Part shown: piece after piece, positions 54,834 through 64,000 of the stretch
How positions within the stretch are numbered: the first letter of the stretch is position 1
How the letters are laid out: every line of letters starts with the position of its first letter
DNA from: Picochlorum sp. 'celeri'
Lineage: Eukaryota > Chlorophyta > Trebouxiophyceae
DNA: 64,000 bases
Direction: 5' to 3'
Assembly (NCBI GenBank): GCA_010909725.1
Contig: JAACMV010000010.1
Span: 597,501 to 661,500, forward strand
The notes under the pieces: model-generated
Seen by the model: the letters and a program-made list of their open reading frames with translations, nothing else
The model's database searches: none
Told to the model about the DNA's origin: nothing
Position numbers and translations under genes: made by a program

Positions 54834-57800
54834 ATGCGGAGAAGACGCAAAGTTCTGCACAGGCACCGGCGAAAGTTGGACCTAAAAAGGTGGTACAAGA
54901 GGCGTGAATTCGTGCTCTGCACTTCCCGCCTGGTCAGGGAAAGTAGATCTGAGCAATTTGAGTACAATGACGATGCAGAATCGCGACCGGAAAGCGCTCC
55001 AGAACCAAACAAGAGCCGGAGGACGGCGTTTGTGCCTGTGCTCCACCAGCATGCTTCGCAGCCTGGAGAGGCTCATGCAGGCTCTCGTCGCCATTCCCGC
55101 CGAACCGTAAACCTTTTCAGTGATAGAATGTCATTACACACTTCGGAGCATGCTCGCGCGGTGCGAAATCACAAGGAATCGAGGAAAGCAGAGGAAGAAA
55201 ACTGGAGGAAACGAAGGCCCACAATTTTGAGGTTGCACAAAAGGTTTGATGAGCGTCGAGCTCTGGACATGGAGGCTCGCAAAGACTTTGAGAAGTCTCA
55301 GATTGAGTGTAGTATATCTGAACATGATCGTTGTGAGCGTTGCGGGTCGCTCAATTGCGAAAAAGTGCTGGAGAGGGATGCCTGGGTAGTCACACAAGAT
55401 TTTTGCCATGAGGTCAGGATCCCGTTGTACACATGTCTGAGGTACGCTGCATCCCAAATCGGTACTCAACCTTTCTATTGCATTTCATGGTGGTAACTAT
55501 ACCCTGCAGATGCCAGGAGCACTCGGAAGAGAAGGCCACCTTCCATGTCACACCAATCCACATTGGTGCCTTCCCATGTACTCCTGTCTGGGTGCGTTGT
55601 CCGCTTGTTCATTGTCGAGGATTGCTGATATATATTACTGAGTACATTTTGTACGTGATGTAGGCTTTTGATATGGAACGCATCACGACTGGACACGGGA
55701 AAGTGGTCATGTATGGATATGAGCTGCTGAGTTTCCTGAGAGAAACTGTAGACCTGTGTCCCAGGCTCGGTATCCACGCTTTCGCGGAGAGTTTATATGC
55801 CAGAATTAAGCGTCATAACTGTTATATACCTATTCCAGAGGACAGGATGAGAAAGCAGCTCACCAAGGCATTCCATGAATTCACTGTTGTGCAGACCCAC
55901 ATGGATGATCCCTCTACACATTGCAGGGCTCTCGGGGTCCCTCTGGGGGAATGTCCCGCGTGTCGTGGAAGCCAGTCTCATCTACAAGATATTGTGAGGA
56001 AGAAAATAGCGGCGACCGGCGCTGAAGGTGTGCATGTGCCCCAGGAAGGAGATGGAAGGCTGGTGATCCACTCTGTGTATATTGATGGCCATTTTGGCAT
56101 CCCGCATTTCAAGGCCGCCGGCAAGTCGTCCGCGAGCGAACCTCCGCTCGTGAAACGATTGTTCTCCGATGATGCTGTTGCGGCGTATTTGAACGATCCT
56201 GCGACCAAAGCCACGAGGAACTCGTCCCTTTCATGTGCAGACTTCTCAGCAGACTCCATGGTTGCCAGAGCTTCAAATCAGTACGACAGGAGTGGCATCT
56301 CTGGTCTGTTCTGCCGCCATCGCGTTATCATAGCTCTTTTGAACATGTTCACGGGTACGTTGGCGGTTCCAGTTCGGGAGAGAGGCTTTTCTGGCTGTAC
56401 TAAAAAGTCATGCAATGTGTTGCTTGTGAGTGCAGGGGAGAGGTGGGCCTACGCCACCATGCTGCTCGAGCACGTGCTCCGGCAGATGGATTGTCGAATC
56501 ATAAACTTTTGGTATGACATAAATTGCAGGTATAAAACCCATGCCATCGCCTGGGCTGAGGAGAAGCAGGAACTGAATGAAGAGCTCACCACATGGGTCT
56601 CCAAACTCATGAGCTTTCCCTTGGGATCTTTCCATGGCCCCATGCACAATGCGCTGTGTCAGTCCATTAATAGCCTCAGATCTATTCCTGAAGCAGGGCT
56701 GGGCACGGGGGAGCCGCCCGAGTATGCTTGGTCTCACATGAGGAGATCTGGTCACCTCCTCCAATACATGTCTCTTGCCACCAGGGCTCTCCATCTCGAG
56801 CGAGTAGCTCTCCTGTGGAATAAGACGAGAAAATCCAATCTAGTTCAACTTCTGGTGGCTGCTTACAAGAGAGCAGACTTGAAGTACAGGGAGAAGACAA
56901 AGGAGTTGAGGAGCATCATGCATCAGGCTGTTCACATGAAGTTCTCCTTCGCACAGGTGCGCGCAGCAGCAACCATCCTCGTGGTATGTTTTTGATTGTT
57001 ATGGCATGTGACATGTGGATGTGCAGATCGAGGAGATGACCAGCAATCCTCCCAGGCTGGATAAAGAGGTTGAGGTGGCACGCTCCAATGAGGTAGAGTT
57101 CTTGGAATGCACCCTGGTGTACGAGTTCATCAAGGATTCCTCAGCCATTTTGAAGCCTTTTGTTGAGATTTTGATGGGGGATGTCGTGGCGATCAGGCTG
57201 TCGTTGCGGAGCCAGTATGCCAGGAAGATGAAGGTTCGCATGGAAAGGGTCAAGGCCAAGCTCCCCTCCAACTGGGGCTCGCAGGCCGACATCGCCAGGG
57301 CGACGTACTCCCTTTGGGACTTTAAATTGCGGAGACAAGAGCAGATAGTGGTACAGGCGCGTCAGAGGAAGTACATCGTCGAAATGCAGCTGGAGAGGTT
57401 GAGGAACCGGCGCCGAGATTTCAAGAAACTCAACAAGCATGTTCTGGTGAGCCTTGATGACGTAGGATGATCTTCACTATTGCAAACAACCGTCTAAAAG
57501 TATACAACCGTGACATGCGTGTGCAGGATCAAGGAAAGAAGCTGCGGATGGAGATAGATACCTTGGCAAAAATCGCTAGGCAGATTTTGAGAACGGTTCA
57601 TGCATATTACGGCCATCTCACCGGCACCCTATCGATTGATCGAGGGGCGGCTGCCGAAGCAATTCAAATAGCAGCCAAAATTTCCTGGAAGAGTGATGGA
57701 TCCGTGGATAGCAGCGCCCTGTACAATTGCATTGAGGAGGATGCATACCCATGGCAGCATGCAAGTTGCTCAGGGCTGGAGAGATTGCGAGCGCAGTTCC

Positions 57801-58237
57801 ATGCCGCCAGAGACATTCAATGCCGGGCTTTGGAGGAAAAGAATCTCGTACGGGCTAAGATTCTGGGTGCGCGAGAAGCATTGGAGGCGGAGCGCCAAAG
57901 TGTCAGAGAGGAGATGGCAAGGCTCGTGGAGCATGAGAGGAGAACAGAGCTGCTGGTGAGTGACACGGCCTTTCAAGGCATGTCCCAGTCATCATGGGAG
58001 TCTGGAGTCGCCCTGATGAAGTCACGGCTGGGAATATTTGAAAATCGGTGCTCCATAGGAGCGTTATCAGCCATCGAGGAGGAGACGGCGACTCTGCTAC
58101 AGGAGTTAGCTGCCCTCCACGTCTCAGACCATGGCGTCCACCCCACCATTGCCGACGGAAATGGGCACCAGTCATTCTCAGACGACTCGTTATCGATTGG
58201 AGACTACGAGGATGACGGCATGGAAGTGGAGATTTGA
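54834..58237 (+). CDS. KDZ-superfamily (Kyakuja-Dileera-Zisupton) transposase, five exons, intact
   Basis: DDE-type DNA transposase. Exons 54834-55441, 55510-55591, 55664-56983, 57027-57446 and 57527-58237; all GT-AG junctions agree in phase, giving 1046 residues. The N-terminus is very basic (MRRRRKVLHRHRRKLDLKRW). A CERCG...NC zinc site precedes the core. KDZ landmarks: VYIDGHFGIPHFKAAG (first acidic region), CADFSADSM, SGISGLFCRHRVIIALLNMF, NFWYDINCRYKTHA (second Asp) and GSFHGPMHNALCQ; EPPEYAWSHMRRSG supplies the probable final Glu. The C-terminal third is coiled coil (REKTKELRS..., EALEAERQSVREEMARL). Terminal repeats not identified. Probably functional. Confidence 0.85.
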
Positions 58238-60391
58238 ATAGACAGGCATTTTGCCTTGGGCCACAAGCCCTCCAGGGACTGCATGGTACTTGCTGCATTG
58301 TCACATGGCTTGCCGCAACTGTAAGACACATAAATCGAAATAGTATCATCAATACAAGCCAGATCCGCGGCCAGCATCGCAATCACGCGCCATCGGGCGA
58401 CCCCTGTTGCACAACCGAATGACATCGCACCGGCGTGCATATGAACTCGCACGTCCCGCATTCTCACGCACTTCTAGGCCACATTACTCCCATATTATCA
58501 CATATAAATATAAATACAACACCAGGAACAGGCCCGAGGAAGCCGTCGGAGGGAGTTGGGATTTTGAAATATTTTGAAAGTTTTGGGACTGCTGAGGGGA
58601 GATGGCCGCACGATTCCGCGGCGATCCACCCACATATACTCTCATAAATCAGAATAAAGATGCAAGGCGTAGGTATAGGGCATGGAATCGGCCCTAGGGC
58701 AGGGTATTGATGCCCAATTGGGACATCGACATCACCCTGAGAGATGCGTTTGAACCCTAAGTCAGATGACGTCTTTTCAAAGGTCTTCTGGCCCACAAAG
58801 CACTTCGATCCGCAAGAAAATATTAGATTGACAAATTTGGTATATATATTTATTATTAGTATGGCATCATCACATACTTCAGGGGCGCAATCGCATGAAA
58901 TCGATGCGAATACTTGCTACCAGAAGAACGCTCATCCTGCACGGTGCTGCATTTCACTCTGTTTCACGGCAACAACACGCCCCCAGCGACACAAAAGGAC
59001 CACATATTGCATGTATTATGGTAATGTGTCATAACGAGTAGATGGAGCGTCGATACATGCCCCACATCATGTGAAGATCCATTCACACCCATCACACAAA
59101 CTGTCCCTACACGTTTGTTCTTTGTGTGCATGAGAATACGGTACGTGTTGAGCATTGGCAGCATCAGACAATTGTATGGTCCTTCTATATCTTATTTTCA
59201 AGCGGTTTCGTGTGTTACGAATCAGAACGCATCAAAAGATGGTCCGGCAAACAAGAAATTACAGAAGAAACGTATCAACATGACAGTGTTTTGATGCAGA
59301 GTACCACATGCAAGCCTTCAACCACAGCATTTCTGCATCACGACGCTTCAAATGACTTGATATATACCTGTTCAAGTAATATTTGATCATTCGCCAATCC
59401 AGATACAATTTGTGTGCATCAGGGAACATGTTCCACACTTTGGAATCACCATCTCAACATTGTTCATCTGCAAAATCACTGTACACACCCATAGTATATC
59501 CACCCTTCGCCCTCTCGCGTGTCATTCGCACTCTCAAGAGCACATGTTTGGCACATAATGCGATCACATTGCCTTTTGCCGCAAAGGAGTTCATGTAGCG
59601 TATCTATGGGCAGCTTCCAAGGAGAAGGCCATCCAGCTGCAGCATGCCAGAGGAGATGTATCTCTCCCCTGTGACATCAACAATCAACCAAATCCATACC
59701 TACAGTTTCTGACATATTGTATGAACGACAACAGCGCACGTTTGGGTTCCTGCAAGACCGTACCACGCTTTTTGGGAGGTTGTTCCTGAACTACTCTTGA
59801 GTGGCCATCCCAATTTTCTGTGTATGGTGCCATCACATCACACATCTATCTACTCCCGAAATATAGATATCAAACAATGATAAATAAGCAATGTCTCACA
59901 GGCAGAGATGTCTCCATTATCCAACAGGGCAAGAGGAGCAGGTGGTTACGTTTGCACCGCATTTCAAAAGCCGAGTTGCCGCTTGACTGCCTCTTTATAG
60001 GCGTCTACTCGTCACATTCTATTGGAGAGTGTATATATGTATATATATAAAGATGTAGGCGATCGAAGCGGTGTAGAGTAGTGTCTGTCGAGGCCCGAGA
60101 TGCCCTGCCCCTAAGCGGGTGCACACCAGCCATCTTCCCCCACGCCCCCGCCTGGGGCGTATTAATGCATGATACTGGAATCAACCATGTGCCAAATACG
60201 TTTTCATTGTTTTGTATTTCCAAAGAGGTGCAAATATCCGGAAATGAGCGGGGTATGTCCCGCCTGCACCGCGCGCAATCTGAACCGTCTGAAAACAGCG
60301 GTACCGTCCGCGACATGCCCGTCAGTTCGATCCGTGCATTAAAGGATCCGTATAAATGTATAACAAATCTCGAGAATCTCGTCTTTTCCTT
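58238..60391. other. Long non-coding stretch
   Basis: No gene supported; all frames are short and of chance composition. AT-rich with small hairpins. It may include the right end of the KDZ element and, near 60000-60390, the body of the retroelement whose tail follows. Confidence 0.45.
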
Positions 60392-60500
60392 TTTCTTATT
60401 TCTTTTCACGGAGCCCTGGGTACCCCACCACAGGTACCCCACTTGATCAAGAGGCGACCTGGTCAGGGGGCATTGATGTAAAATCATACATACATACATA
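60392..60500 (+). repeat. Retroelement 3' tail (family copy 2)
   Basis: TTTCTTATTTCTTTTCACGG, GAGCCCTGG, an inverted pair GGGTACCCC/GGTACCCC around CACCACA, TTGATCAAGAGGC, GGGGCATTGATGTAAAATC and (CATA)n. About 90% like 32348-32450 by eye. Confidence 0.7.
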
Positions 60501-61128
60501 TAATCAAATGTAGTTCTGGTATATGTACCGCAGTGGCGAGTCTGGGGTAACCAAGTCAGATTGCCAACGGACGTAGGACTCGGTTTAAATTTTCTCGCTC
60601 AAGCCATCCTGCATTCCTTCACAACTACTTCCAAAATCTTACATATGTAAGAAAGAGGTAAAACTAGTGGGATATCTTGCCGTGAGCGTCCGTTGCTCGT
60701 CGGGAACGTGTTTGACATTCGCCACGGCAGTCGTGGAAAATGCCCTCCCAAGGCAGTTACATGACGCATCTTGCGACCAATATGCATATAATATCTATTT
60801 GTGTTCTATATGCGCGCGGAGGATAGAATTAGGCGTGGGTCGGTTGGCTCGTGGCAGTGTTCCGAGGCCGAAAAAGCCTAAACGACTGTCCCAACTGCTC
60901 CCCGAAAATCAAAACTCCCCCTTTCGCCGCCATACCCTCCAAAATACCAATAGTGTGGTAAACAATGACGAAACGCTGCCTGAAATACCCAGGAACGCGA
61001 GGAATACCCGCATGCAGACTCTGACCATGCCCATTGGGTGCCTGGGTTTGCTTGGGCCACAAATACGATGTGGGATATACGTACCTCGTATCCTGCATCT
61101 TTTTCAATCTCATATAGTACTATATGTA
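60501..61128. other. Non-coding spacer
   Basis: Nothing recognised. A plus-strand frame here (60667-61521) is the shadow of the gene on the other strand. Confidence 0.5.
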
Positions 61129-62398
61129 TTAAGAGGCTGGCCTGGCCTTCGGGGGTCTCCCTCTCCGTACCTTTTTGGGCCTGCCCCTCTCCCTAGGCCT
61201 GCTCACTTCTCCAGTCTCCTGAGCTCCAGCCTCTGTCGGGGCATGCTCAGGCCTACCAATCGATTCAGACATTGTATGGATGTGCTCCGGTGCACTCGAC
61301 ACGGGCTGATCTTCAATACTCCCACGTTCCTCTGGCGGTGCTGGTTCGCTCTCTGGCACCTCTCCAAGGGCCTCTTCCCTTGGGTCACTCCGTGGGGCTC
61401 CACCGGCTGGAGCCATCACAAATCGATCCATAAGATTCCTGAAAGCTCCCTGATTCATAATGTTGTCCGTCTCGCATGCCATCTGGGCCTCAGTCACTGC
61501 AGCCTCAACTGGCAAAGTTGACTTGCCCTGGATCCTTGCCCAGTTCTCAGGATCCGTGCTCTTGTAGTGTTCTACGACCATCTTTTTGTCTTCACTTCGA
61601 AGTCTAGAAGGATACAGAAAGGGGATGGCCCTCGGCCAGTTCAGGAACTCCCTTGCTTTGCTGCATATGGCACACCCATCACCTGAACAGGATTGATAGT
61701 CAGGGTGCCCACCTAGCTCCTTGCGGCTTCGATCCTCCGCTTCAACGTCACTCATCCCTACATAAAACATTCAATGAAATACTGTAGATCCATGAGATAC
61801 AGGGCATGCACACATGTGGAGCAGCACCTTGACATTTGTACAGGCTCTTCACTGCCTCAAGTTCCCTGTGCTTCATCTCCTTGATGAGCTGCCCAAGGGT
61901 CCCATCGTCTGTGAGAACCGCATCGTAGTCTTCTAGAAACCGCTCATCATCAGGTGGAAACGAGTTGATGTACATGTTCCACAGGGCCATCAGATCAAAC
62001 TCAAATTGCTGCACCCTGTCATGCCTGGCATCTGCACAGCATGTTGGAAACGCCCCTCACTCCCCCAGTTCGTCCAAGAAGGAATGTTATGTATATTCAC
62101 CATGCATACCTTGCTTCCACATCCCCGTGAGGAGGCTGACAACCTCGCCATTTGGCTGGATGAGGAACCCAACAAATTCTGGCAATTTGACTTTCCCAAA
62201 GCGTTCGTGCCCACATTCCTTCTTCTGACAATCCGCGATGGCGAACAAAGACTTTTGAATTGCTCGGACAATCTTTTTCTCTTCCCTCAGGCACACATCT
62301 CGCACCTTGGCACTCCCGGAGAGCCCCCGGTTCCCCCCACGTTGGGGCTCTGGTGGCGGGGAGTCAGAAACCTCTCCTGGGCCATCAATGTCACTCAT
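61129..62398 (-). CDS. AT-hook protein of unknown function
   Basis: Three exons on the minus strand: 62398-62110, 62031-61828 and 61757-61129. Introns of 78 and 70 nt (donors GTATGC and GTGCTG) join in phase 1, giving 373 residues. The N-terminus is acidic/Pro-rich (MSDIDGPGEVSDSPPPEPQR). The middle has EFVGFLIQPNGEVVSLL and a helical stretch RVQQFEFDLMALWNMYIN. A Cys group CSGDGCAICSKA precedes FPFLYPS-like IPFLYPSRL. The C-terminus has two AT-hook cores, RGRPKK and RGRPPK, so minor-groove DNA binding in the nucleus is likely. Family not recognised; the LMALWN helix faintly recalls the VEFS box of SUZ12 but the resemblance is too short to rely on. Confidence 0.65.
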
Positions 62399-62732
62399 AC
62401 TGGCGTCAAATATGTAAGATATTAATTTGTAGTGCTATAAACACGCGCTAAGGAACTGCAAAGCCCAGCAAGTAGGTCGAGAGGTTCACTCGGGTCGGCG
62501 CAATCAAACAAGTCGTCGCACTGTACACCGCACGGATCACTCCGACGATTTTTTTCTTGAAATAAGTGTATTATAATAAAGATATGTGCAAAGCGGCACG
62601 AATTCTAGTGCTGTCTGCAGTGAGAGTATTTCGCCAGCGGCATGCACTAGTTCGGCCTGGAAAACCTCCCATTTCTTTATTTTTATATAGTGGCCTTATA
62701 TCGTGGGGCAAGTTGCTACACAGCTCGTGTAA
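62399..62732. other. Non-coding spacer
   Basis: Upstream region of the AT-hook gene; no coding signal seen. Confidence 0.45.
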
Positions 62733-62793
62733 TTTGATCAAGAGGCGACCTGGTCAGGAGGCATTGATGTAAAATCATACATACATCCATATA
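62733..62793 (+). repeat. Retroelement 3' tail (family copy 3, short)
   Basis: TTGATCAAGAGGC through GGAGGCATTGATGTAAAATC and ATACATACATC. It carries only the last ~60 bp of the family. Confidence 0.65.
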
Positions 62794-63643
62794 CTAGGAA
62801 TATCGGTCGTACTTGTATCAAAAAAATGCTGGACTGATGCAGCAGTCCATCCATACATCCAAGTCTGTCAAAAGATGCATGTACATGGACATGTTTGATA
62901 TTGGACTGTCAATGAAATAGTTACTAAAAGTTACTTTAGGGGTTACTTTGAATACCTTCAACTTTTGTCTTCCAGTCCATATATTTACTCGAATGCGATG
63001 GCTCACACTCCAATTATGCAGAGTTACTTTAGTTACTATGCTTCTGCATTGTCTGTGATTGCCCTCTGGTATGGGTGTCCGAAAATACAGGCCAACATGT
63101 CTTTCAAATTAATTTCTACTGAACTCTAAAACAAAGTAACTCTACAGGACTAGAGCTCAGAAACACGTGGCTACCACTTGCCTCAGTCAACAGGGAAACA
63201 GGCAGTAGAAGAACAGAGTTATTTTAGTTACTTTGTGCCTATGTGGCGATGTTTCTCATAGCCGACGCGCTATTGATAGTTATATATGATGAGGCGATTG
63301 AACCCTAGAGACAACGTTTCAAGGAGATTCAGTCCTCTGCAGGAAATACAACTTGAACTTTGCCGTTGTTTCTGGTCAACATCACTTTGGTCGTCCTGTT
63401 TGTAACCTCCACATGCAGCCATTAGCCATCATCCTATTGCAAAGCACGTAAATGTACGTGATATACTTAGAATATCAAGAATAATATTAACGAGGAAAAA
63501 ACATGCCGACATTGCATGCTCAACCCCTCAGCTGATACATCACGTAAAGAAGAAAAGTCAACCATACTGGATCACACTCATCTCCACAGACCTGTCCATC
63601 AGCCTGTGCTCTGATGCCCTCCCTGCCATTTTTCTGATAAACT
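62794..63643. other. Non-coding stretch with a recurring short motif
   Basis: No gene. GTTACTTTAG or a near match occurs near 62930, 63024 and 63222 (GTTATTTTAG), each followed by a second GTTACT. Otherwise AT-rich and unremarkable. Confidence 0.45.
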
Positions 63644-64000
63644 TTATATATAAATTTTATTGTCTGAGCCTCTGGGGCATGCATCTAGGTCTACCTGGTG
63701 TAGCTGTATTTGGTATTTGTTGACATAATATGAGAGGCGAGTCCAATAATCTGAAACATTGCAAAGAATATCTCGGCTTCTTGCAGTCATTGGGGAATAG
63801 CTCTTGCCAAGTGCCATTTCTGCACTTTGACTGTTTTCAATACCATTGTTCATGCCAGTATTGAAGGACTTTTCAACAATGTCTGGGTGCCGAAGTTTGT
63901 TTTGTAGCGCCAGAAAATCCCACAATCTTTCGAGGGTACTTGGAACGTCATCCGCTAGATTTTCGGACCGAATAATAACGAAACGGTGTGCTGGAAGGCT
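63644..64000 (-). CDS. Sulfotransferase C-terminal part (5' end outside window)
   Basis: Open from the window edge to the stop at 63644 (118 residues). The stretch HRFVIIRSENLADD, then PSTLERLWDFLAL, is the conserved segment of Golgi sulfotransferases in which a substrate/PAPS-binding loop precedes the final helices. The end contains the expected aromatic helix (VSDYWTRLSYYVNKYQIQL). The 5'-PSB motif is outside the window. It is a different subfamily from the gene at 35226 (closer to the tyrosylprotein/heparan or plant-type Sulfotransfer_1 group). Acceptor unknown. Confidence 0.7.
   Translation of the reverse strand, partial: SLPAHRFVIIRSENLADDVPSTLERLWDFLALQNKLRHPDIVEKSFNTGMNNGIENSQSAEMALGKSYSPMTARSRDILCNVSDYWTRLSYYVNKYQIQLHQVDLDACPRGSDNKIYI

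Noticed and set aside
60667..61521. 284-codon plus-strand frame
   Set aside because: Most of it is antisense to the AT-hook gene and the rest has no protein-like signal.
61828..62031. VEFS-box (SUZ12/Polycomb) identity for the AT-hook protein
   Set aside because: Only a few residues (LMALWN) resemble the domain; no zinc finger or downstream VEFS residues follow.
1..64000. CRISPR arrays, rRNA or tRNA genes
   Set aside because: No regularly spaced identical repeats, no rRNA-like stretches, and no cloverleaf with matching A and B boxes was found by reading; a covariance-model scan would settle tRNAs.

Overview
This window is nuclear DNA of an intron-containing eukaryote that has, or once had, a plastid. 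Two genes match plastid-type proteins of algae and plants: a class I release factor with PAT and GGQ motifs (19337-20749) and an FMN-hydrolase-like HAD enzyme (10245-10985). Other genes encode a mitochondrial ATP synthase gamma subunit and an ArfB/ICT1-type release factor. Two sulfotransferases and a membrane-anchored methyltransferase would fit an organism that makes sulfated, methylated polysaccharide, such as a red alga or another marine alga. That lineage is inference; I cannot name the species.

Layout. 1-8.1 kb: two head-to-tail non-LTR (LINE) retrotransposons with poly-A tails, separated by a 295-bp '5-prime end plus A-run' fragment. The first copy has an intact ORF and the second is riddled with indels. 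8.2-25.3 kb: a compact block of conserved genes, often 1-100 bp apart: GID7/WDR26-like, FMN hydrolase, ArfB, transportin-3-like importin, tRNA-splicing endonuclease SEN2, reticulon, glycerol-3-phosphate dehydrogenase, plastid RF1, a small unknown gene, a secreted RCC1-repeat protein, ATP synthase gamma and UTP11. Introns are 29-288 nt with GT-AG ends, often GTGCGT, GTGAGT or GTACGT donors. 25.3-46 kb: transposon-rich DNA with a Tnp2 (CACTA/EnSpm-like) transposase and a divergent partner gene, three decayed LINE 3' fragments, a 3.2-kb element bounded by ~165-bp inverted repeats, one carbohydrate sulfotransferase, one methyltransferase, and a region of short GC-rich palindromes. 46-54.4 kb: an intact 1674-residue Helitron Rep/helicase gene followed by an array of four non-autonomous Helitron-like units. 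54.8-58.2 kb: a five-exon, fully open KDZ-superfamily transposase. 58-64 kb: mostly non-coding DNA with retroelement tails, one three-exon gene for an AT-hook protein of unknown function, and the 3' end of a second sulfotransferase.

Themes. The transposable elements are often in better shape than the housekeeping genes: Helitron, KDZ and LINE copy A are open, while GPDH, RF1 (twice), RCC1-like, UTP11 and Tnp2 each appear to lack one base. All six breaks are of the same sense and lie between 18.5 and 27.2 kb. Missing-base assembly errors are the simplest explanation, but frameshifted translation cannot be excluded from sequence alone. The best candidates for something undescribed are the inverted-repeat element at 37.5-40.8 kb, the Helitron array, and the palindrome cluster at 42.8-44.5 kb.
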